Position numbers and translations under genes: made by a program. The notes under the pieces were generated by a model. The model saw only the letters and a program-made list of their open reading frames with translations. It was not told the origin of the DNA and made no database searches. A stretch of DNA of 64,000 nucleotides from an uncultured Flavobacteriaceae bacterium (GTDB lineage Bacteria; Bacteroidota; Bacteroidia; Flavobacteriales; Flavobacteriaceae), in NCBI GenBank assembly GCA_943842245.1, contig CALTAJ010000001.1, positions 248,001-312,000 on the forward strand, in the 5' to 3' direction. The number at the start of each line of letters is the position of its first letter. The stretch's first letter is position 1. Of the stretch, positions 58,821-64,000 are shown piece after piece.

Positions 58821-59552
58821 ATGGAAAAAACAGTTAAGCCAAATCAAAATAATCCTGAGACAAAAAAAATACAGGTAACTAAGATGTTCAACGGAATTTC
58901 TAGTAACTACGATATCCTAAACAAAATAATTACTTTAGGAATTGATACAATTTGGCGAAAAAGAGTTGTTAGTTTAGTTAAAAAAAATAAACACGATTCC
59001 ATTTTGGATATTGCTACAGGCACTGGTGATTTGGTGTTAGCTTTGGCTAAACTAAAAACTTCAAAAATAATTGGTTTAGATATATCACCAGGAATGTTAA
59101 GTATTGGAAAAGAGAAAGTAGTGTCTAAATGCTTAGAAAATAGAATCAATATGATGTTGGGAGATTCCGAATCATTAAAATTTGACGATGCCTATTTTGA
59201 TGTTGTTACAGTTGCATTTGGTGTTAGAAATTTTGAAAATTTAGAAAAAGGACTCCAAGAAATTAATAGGGTTTTAAAACCTAAAGGAGTCCTTGTAATC
59301 TTAGAAACTGCTGTTCCTAAAAATCAAATTCTTAAATCCTTATACACTTTTTATACACAGAATATAATACCTTTTATGAGTAGTATTTTCTTTAAAGATC
59401 ACTCTGCTTATCAATATTTATCTGATTCTGCAGCTAATTTTCAGTGTGGAGAGGCGTTCAACAATATTTTAAGGGAAAATGGGTTTATAGATGTAGATGA
59501 TTTCCCACAAACATTAGGGGTGTCTTCAATTTATTTTGCAAAAAAATCATAA
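58821..59552 (+). CDS. ubiE: Demethylmenaquinone methyltransferase UbiE/MenG
   Basis: SAM-dependent C-methyltransferase of 243 residues that makes menaquinone, the main quinone of this phylum. Visible: KMFNGISSNYDILNKIITLG (key SSNYDILN), the SAM loop DIATGTGD at 63-70, GLDISPGML, and the FGVRNFENLEKGL region specific to UbiE. The start of porT lies 17 bp inside its 3' end, a pairing seen in other Flavobacteria. Confidence 0.95.
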   Translation: MEKTVKPNQNNPETKKIQVTKMFNGISSNYDILNKIITLGIDTIWRKRVVSLVKKNKHDSILDIATGTGDLVLALAKLKTSKIIGLDISPGMLSIGKEKVVSKCLENRINMMLGDSESLKFDDAYFDVVTVAFGVRNFENLEKGLQEINRVLKPKGVLVILETAVPKNQILKSLYTFYTQNIIPFMSSIFFKDHSAYQYLSDSAANFQCGEAFNNILRENGFIDVDDFPQTLGVSSIYFAKKS

Positions 59553-60282
59553 AAATTATAAAAATATTTGGGTAGTTCTTTTTTGTCTATTGGCAAATGG
59601 TTTATTTGCACAATATCCAAATGTTAAGGAACGAATTATAAACCTGCCTAATTTTGATAAGCGCCCTGTTCATTACGGATATTTTCTAGGAATCAATCAA
59701 TATGATTTTAAGTTTGATTATGTTGATTCATATTACAAAGATATGATGTATAAGGATATAGCTGTAATCCAGAAAAAAGGATTCAACGTTGGACTTATTG
59801 GAGATTTGCGGATAAATGATTATTTTAATGTTCGTTTTGAACCAGGACTATATTATAATTTAAGGGAACTTGTCTACCCTGAATATCCCCAATTTATTAA
59901 GGAGTCGGATCGCAATCGGGAGGTTAAATCAACTTACATTCACCTTCCCATTTATATAAAAATAAACGCAAAGCGAATAAATAATTTTCGTCCATTTTTA
60001 CTCGCTGGTTTTTCTTCCGATTTTAATTTGTCCAGCAATGCTAAAAATTCAGATGACAATGCAAGTAATGTTTTTAGAACCTCAGCAAAAAATTTAAATT
60101 ATGAATTGGGATTAGGATTTGAGTTTTACTTGTATTATTTCAAATTTTCACCCTCTTTTCGTGGTATCTTTTCATTTCAAAATGAATTAATACCTGATGA
60201 AGTTGGTCAAGCTAGTCCTTGGACAGGAAATATTATTAATATGTTTAGTCGAGGAGTTTCACTCATCATTACATTTGAGTAA
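59536..60282 (+). CDS. porT: PorT family outer-membrane protein (type IX secretion)
   Basis: A 248-residue protein with a signal peptide (cleavage after NGLFAQ). The mature part is an eight-strand-like beta barrel: PVHYGYFLGINQYDFKF, GFNVGLIGDLRINDYFNVRFEPGLYY, IHLPIYIKINAKRINNFRPF and LNYELGLGFEFYLYY (parts only), and a last strand ending GVSLIITFE. These fit PorT, needed for type IX secretion and gliding in Bacteroidetes. The ubiE-porT overlap supports the call. It would help export the giant repeat protein if that carries a sorting domain. Confidence 0.88.
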   Translation: MQKNHKNYKNIWVVLFCLLANGLFAQYPNVKERIINLPNFDKRPVHYGYFLGINQYDFKFDYVDSYYKDMMYKDIAVIQKKGFNVGLIGDLRINDYFNVRFEPGLYYNLRELVYPEYPQFIKESDRNREVKSTYIHLPIYIKINAKRINNFRPFLLAGFSSDFNLSSNAKNSDDNASNVFRTSAKNLNYELGLGFEFYLYYFKFSPSFRGIFSFQNELIPDEVGQASPWTGNIINMFSRGVSLIITFE

Positions 60283-61002
60283 TTAAGTCTTTCTATATAT
60301 TTCACTCAAAAAAATAGCTGTGGCTGTAGCAACATTTAAACTTTCAGCACCTTTAGTTTGCCGATAGTTAGGAATGGATAATTTATAATCTAATAAGTTA
60401 TTTATTTCTTGAGAAAATCCATGAGATTCACTTCCAAAAATATAACTTCCAAATTCAGGTAATCTGACTGAATAAATTGATTTTCCTCGATAATCAGCAC
60501 CAAAAACGGGCTTTTCTAAAGATTTAAGGTGTTCTGAAAGGTTTTCTAAGTAATGACAAGTTACTCTAACTAAAGACCCCATTGAAGCATGAACAGTTTT
60601 TGAATTGAAACAATCAACAGTGTTAAAACTACAGATTAAGTCATCAATCCCAAACCAATCACAAAGTCTAATAATGGCTCCAAGATTTCCTGGATCTCTT
60701 ATCCCATCAACAGCAATAGTGATAGGCATCTTATTTAGTAATTTAGGTTTTGGGATCTCAAAAACACCTAAAACAGGACTAGGATTTTTAAAATGAGTGA
60801 TTTGATTCATAACTGATAGATCAACCTTCTGAGCCTGAGGATGAAAATTGTTTTCTAGTGAAAATAATATTTTACATGGCCAAGAAGCAGAGATAAACTC
60901 TCTAACTGTTTTTTCACCTTCTGCAACAAAAAGGCCGTTTGCCAAACGATGTTTTTTTTGTTTTAACTTAAGGATTTGTTTAAGTTGAGTCTTTCTGACC
61001 AT
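60283..61002 (-). CDS. TrmH/SpoU-family RNA 2'-O-methyltransferase
   Basis: A 239-residue SPOUT methyltransferase distinct from RlmB. It starts with a short substrate-binding region (QILKLKQKKHRLANGLFVAEGEK) and has VDGIRDPGNLGAIIRLCDW (key DPGNLGAIIR), FGSESHGFS and GAESLNVATATAIFLSEI. The target RNA cannot be assigned. It sits on the minus strand between porT and tamL, converging with porT (stops adjacent). Confidence 0.85.
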   Translation of the reverse strand: MVRKTQLKQILKLKQKKHRLANGLFVAEGEKTVREFISASWPCKILFSLENNFHPQAQKVDLSVMNQITHFKNPSPVLGVFEIPKPKLLNKMPITIAVDGIRDPGNLGAIIRLCDWFGIDDLICSFNTVDCFNSKTVHASMGSLVRVTCHYLENLSEHLKSLEKPVFGADYRGKSIYSVRLPEFGSYIFGSESHGFSQEINNLLDYKLSIPNYRQTKGAESLNVATATAIFLSEIYRKT

Positions 61003-61012
61003 AAAAATGACT

Positions 61013-61020
61013 TATTTTTG
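61013..61020 (+). promoter_or_regulatory. Candidate -7 box for tamL
   Basis: TATTTTTG matches TAnnTTTG, 17 bases before the ATG at 61038. It lies just upstream of the divergent methyltransferase start (61002). A TTG at 60985-60987 is 25 bp upstream, slightly too far for a standard -33. Confidence 0.4.
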
Positions 61021-61037
61021 AGTAACAATTTAGATTA

Positions 61038-63590
61038 ATGTATCGATCTCTCGCAAAATTAATCATTCTATGTATCTCCATCTTAATTTTAAGTGGATGT
61101 TCTGGTACTCGAGCTTTTAAAACGAATAAATCAATTGTCGATCGTATCGAAATATATGAAGAAGACCGTTTACTAAAAAAAAATCCTGTTAACTTTATTA
61201 TCAAAACCTCAACTAATAAAAAATTTCTTGGTATACCAGTAGGTAAAATTCTCTACGAAACTTCACATCCTGAACCAAAAATACAATTTGAAAATTGGGT
61301 TAATAAAAAGAAAAATCGAAGAAAACGTCTAGAAAAATGGATTTCAAAAAAACAAATTATTGCCTTAAGTGACTATAGTGAGAAATTTAACAAATGGTTA
61401 CAAAAAACTGGAGAAGCTCCAGCATTTATTGATAGTATTACTGTTAAAGATTCTAAAAAAAGAATTCTTCAGTATTATAAAAACTTAGGTTATTATGATG
61501 TTTCTGTAAAAACTGAAACTCAACAAATTAGTGATAAAAAAATTCTTTTAAAATATCTGATAAATCCCAAAAGCAGATATCTTATCGATTCAATCTCATC
61601 TTCTATTGAATCATCTGATCTTAAAAATATATACTCAAAAAACAAAAAAAATCAAAAAATAAAAGAGAGAGCTCCTTTTGAAATAGAAAAATTTGAAGAA
61701 GAGCGTGAACGCTTGTTTTTATTATTTAGAAATAATGGAATCTACAATTTTCAACAAAATAGTATACAATTTACTGCTGCTATTGATAGCACAGGACAAG
61801 ACTTGAAAATTCCTGTAAAGATTCAAATTGATAATATTCAACAAAGAATAGGTGATACCCTTGTTAAAATTCCGTATACTCAATTCAAAGTAAAGGATGT
61901 TGTTGTTTTTATTGACAACATTGACTTTGAAGACAATTTAAATCAATACTCAGATTCAATTTTTTATGGAAATTTTAATTTATTCAGTAAAGGCAAGCTA
62001 AAATTTAATCCCAAAACTATAACCTCAGGAATTTCAATTAAAAAAGGGGAATTATATAGTGATGAAGATCGTAATTTAACTTATCGATATTTTACAAATC
62101 TTAAAAATTTTAAATACCCTAGTATAAATTATTCATTAATTTCAGAAGAAGAAAATGCTCTTCGTGCTTCAATTTACTTGAGTCCAAAAGAACGATTTTC
62201 TCTTGGCTTTGATTTAGATTTATCTCATTCTAATATTCAGGATTTTGGAATTGGACTCGGTGGAGGGCTCGGAATTAGAAATGTATTTAGAGGAGCTGAG
62301 CTACTAGAATTAAATATAAAAAATACTTTAGGAGCATCCAGGGATATTGCACAAAAGGGAGATCAATTCTTTAACTTGTTTGAACTAGGAGCTGATTTAA
62401 AATTAACTGTTCCTAGACTTCTAATACCCTGGGTAAAAAAAGACTTGATTGCATTATTTATGATCCCCAAAACAGAAATTATTCTCGGAACATCTTTTCA
62501 GGAAAATATTGGTTTAGATAAACAATTTTTTAAGGGAGTATATCAATTTGACATTAGACCAGATAGTAAAAAAAGAATTCAATTTAAGTTAATTGATCTT
62601 GAATTTGTAAACAACAGAAACTTATCTAATTATTTCAACGTATATAAAAATTCTTATGATCGCTTAAATCAAATTGCTAGTGAATTTAATACAAACGGAA
62701 ATCTAACAGATCTTTCGAATAATCTATTGATTCCTAATGGTGCAAATGAATTTATAAAGACAGTTTTAAATAATGAAACTGCACTAAATATTGAAGATCA
62801 AGAATTTAAAACCGTCAATACGGTCAAGGAGAGACTTGATAGACTTTCAGCGAATAATTTAATCTTAGGTTCTTCTTTTAGTTTTAACATTAATAGCCAA
62901 GAAAGTATATTTGATGAAAAATTTTATCAGCTCCGATGGAAGTTTGATTGGGTAGGTAATCTACTAAATCAATTTTTGACAAGTTTAAGTTCTAATCAAA
63001 ATGAAGAAAATAAAAATATATTAGGAGGAGTTAGCCCATCGCAATACATCAAAACAGAAATTGATTACATAAAACATTGGCCTTTAGGTAAGGACCATGT
63101 ATTTGCCCTTCATGCCTTTACTGGTATTGCGATTCCTTATGGAAACTCGACTAATATGCCATTTTCAAGATCTTATTTTTCTGGAGGTGCTAATGAAAAC
63201 AGAGCTTGGAAAGCTTACAAACTTGGGCCTGGAAGCAGTAGTAATATAAATGAGTTTAACGAAGCTAATTTTAAACTTTCCTTTAACTTGGAATATCGTT
63301 TTCCAATCACAGGTCCCCTTAAAGGAGGACTTTTTATTGACTTTGGGAATGTATGGAATATTTGGGACGATGTAAAAGACTCAGCTATGCGTTTTGATGG
63401 TATAGAGGACTTATCCGAAATTGCTATTGGTTCTGGTTTTGGTCTTCGTTATGACTTTGATTTTTTTGTCTTTCGATTTGATACAGGATTTAAAACTTAT
63501 AATCCAGCACTACCTTTAGAGCAAAGGTGGTGGAGTGAATATAATTTTAAAAATGCTGTTTTTAATATCGGTATCAATTATCCATTCTAA
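61038..63590 (+). CDS. tamL: BamA/TamA-family outer-membrane lipoprotein (TamL)
   Basis: An 850-residue Omp85-family protein with a lipobox (LSGC, C21), the hallmark of the Bacteroidetes lipoprotein version TamL rather than BamA. Residues ~35-320 contain POTRA-like repeats (ILQYYKNLGYYDVSVKTET and FRNNGIYNFQQNSIQFTA, in part). The C-terminal half is a 16-strand barrel with GLGGGLGIRNVFRGAELL, FSRSYFSGGANENRAW, GLFIDFGNVWNIW and the closing strand NAVFNIGINYPF. It works with TamB-like proteins in outer-membrane assembly. The gene order ubiE-porT-methyltransferase-tamL-fba is compact. Confidence 0.93.
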   Translation: MYRSLAKLIILCISILILSGCSGTRAFKTNKSIVDRIEIYEEDRLLKKNPVNFIIKTSTNKKFLGIPVGKILYETSHPEPKIQFENWVNKKKNRRKRLEKWISKKQIIALSDYSEKFNKWLQKTGEAPAFIDSITVKDSKKRILQYYKNLGYYDVSVKTETQQISDKKILLKYLINPKSRYLIDSISSSIESSDLKNIYSKNKKNQKIKERAPFEIEKFEEERERLFLLFRNNGIYNFQQNSIQFTAAIDSTGQDLKIPVKIQIDNIQQRIGDTLVKIPYTQFKVKDVVVFIDNIDFEDNLNQYSDSIFYGNFNLFSKGKLKFNPKTITSGISIKKGELYSDEDRNLTYRYFTNLKNFKYPSINYSLISEEENALRASIYLSPKERFSLGFDLDLSHSNIQDFGIGLGGGLGIRNVFRGAELLELNIKNTLGASRDIAQKGDQFFNLFELGADLKLTVPRLLIPWVKKDLIALFMIPKTEIILGTSFQENIGLDKQFFKGVYQFDIRPDSKKRIQFKLIDLEFVNNRNLSNYFNVYKNSYDRLNQIASEFNTNGNLTDLSNNLLIPNGANEFIKTVLNNETALNIEDQEFKTVNTVKERLDRLSANNLILGSSFSFNINSQESIFDEKFYQLRWKFDWVGNLLNQFLTSLSSNQNEENKNILGGVSPSQYIKTEIDYIKHWPLGKDHVFALHAFTGIAIPYGNSTNMPFSRSYFSGGANENRAWKAYKLGPGSSSNINEFNEANFKLSFNLEYRFPITGPLKGGLFIDFGNVWNIWDDVKDSAMRFDGIEDLSEIAIGSGFGLRYDFDFFVFRFDTGFKTYNPALPLEQRWWSEYNFKNAVFNIGINYPF

Positions 63591-63605
63591 AATCAAATAA
63601 GTTTC

Positions 63606-63613
63606 TATTTTTG
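63606..63613 (+). promoter_or_regulatory. Candidate -7 box for fba
   Basis: TATTTTTG matches TAnnTTTG and lies 17 bases before the ATG at 63631, the same distance as at tamL. No clear -33 box. Confidence 0.4.
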
Positions 63614-63630
63614 CAGCAAAATTTAAATTA

Positions 63631-64000
63631 ATGAATTATTCTATTCCTTCCGGAGTTATTACCGGAGATAAAGTTCAAGAAGTGTTTAAACTCGCAAAAG
63701 AAAAAGCTTTTGCTCTTCCTGCTGTTAACGTCATAGGGAGTAATACCATTAACGCTGTGTTAGAAACTTCAGCTGAATTAAATAGTCCTGTTATCATTCA
63801 GTTTTCAAATGGTGGGGCACAGTTTAATGCTGGAAAAGGACTATCAAACCATGATCAAAGTGCAGCAATTGCTGGAGCAATTGCCGGAGCTAAACATATT
63901 CATGAAATGGCCGAAGCTTATGGAGCCAGTGTAATTCTTCATACTGATCATTGTGCAAAAAAGTTATTGCCATGGATAGATGGCTTGTTAGAAGCTAGTG
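63631..64000 (+). CDS. fba: Class II fructose-bisphosphate aldolase (partial, cut by right edge)
   Basis: The first 123 codons of the zinc-dependent aldolase that cleaves or forms fructose-1,6-bisphosphate. Visible: SGVITGDKVQEVFKLAKEK, FALPAVNVIGSNTINAV, VIIQFSNGGAQFNAGKG, and VILHTDHCAKKLLPW with the catalytic aspartate and first zinc histidine of DHC. The rest lies outside the window. The frame is open to the edge. Confidence 0.95.
   Translation, partial: MNYSIPSGVITGDKVQEVFKLAKEKAFALPAVNVIGSNTINAVLETSAELNSPVIIQFSNGGAQFNAGKGLSNHDQSAAIAGAIAGAKHIHEMAEAYGASVILHTDHCAKKLLPWIDGLLEAS

Overview
The window is an AT-rich chromosomal segment of a marine, proteorhodopsin-bearing member of the Flavobacteriia (Bacteroidetes). 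This is supported by the merged str-S10-spc-alpha ribosomal super-operon, a SusC/SusD pair, PorT and a lipoprotein TamA (TamL), giant Ig-like surface proteins, promoter boxes of the Bacteroidetes type TAnnTTTG, and a green-tuned proteorhodopsin next to blh. The organism packs genes tightly: several convergent genes overlap at their stop codons and one divergent pair starts 5 bp apart.

Layout. 1-12591 (minus): one giant secreted Ig-like repeat protein. It runs off the left edge, contains 5.9 near-identical tandem copies of an 828-bp unit, and is interrupted by two apparent frame breaks. 12718-14977 (minus): a CBS/cysteine-synthase-like PLP enzyme and an FtsX-type ABC permease. 14983-16161 (plus): a NamZ-type exo-muramidase. 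16158-18156: QueE (minus), a VOC protein and an unknown membrane protein (plus). 18140-20345 (minus): FolD and Ffh. 20394-22115: blh (minus) divergent from proteorhodopsin (plus), which together make retinal and the light-driven proton pump; a palindromic terminator follows. 22176-28184: ArgS, a small unknown protein, then GltA, Eno and CarA. 28261-45145 (minus): 32 genes running from rpsL to rplQ (including fusA, secY, infA and rpoA), with a textbook flavobacterial promoter upstream of rpsL and a strong hairpin terminator after rplQ.

45496-53646: an unknown exported protein, a SusC-like TonB-dependent transporter with a 1-nt frame break, its SusD-like lipoprotein partner, a translationally coupled third lipoprotein, and (opposite strand) an arylsulfotransferase-like lipoprotein with an InlB-type repeat. 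53754-58637: RlmB, RarA, and the TrkH/TrkA potassium uptake pair with a palindrome at the trkA start. 58821-64000: UbiE/MenG, PorT, a second SpoU methyltransferase, TamL and the start of class II fructose-bisphosphate aldolase.

Most of the window is ordinary flavobacterial core genome. The unusual parts are the homogenised tandem-repeat array with paired cysteines in the giant surface protein, the three frame breaks (all in surface-protein genes and none in housekeeping genes), the inverted repeats at the promoters of the giant gene and trkA, and the uncharacterised partners of the SusCD pair. I did not find a convincing wholly new multi-gene system. I saw no tRNA, rRNA, CRISPR array, transposase or phage gene.
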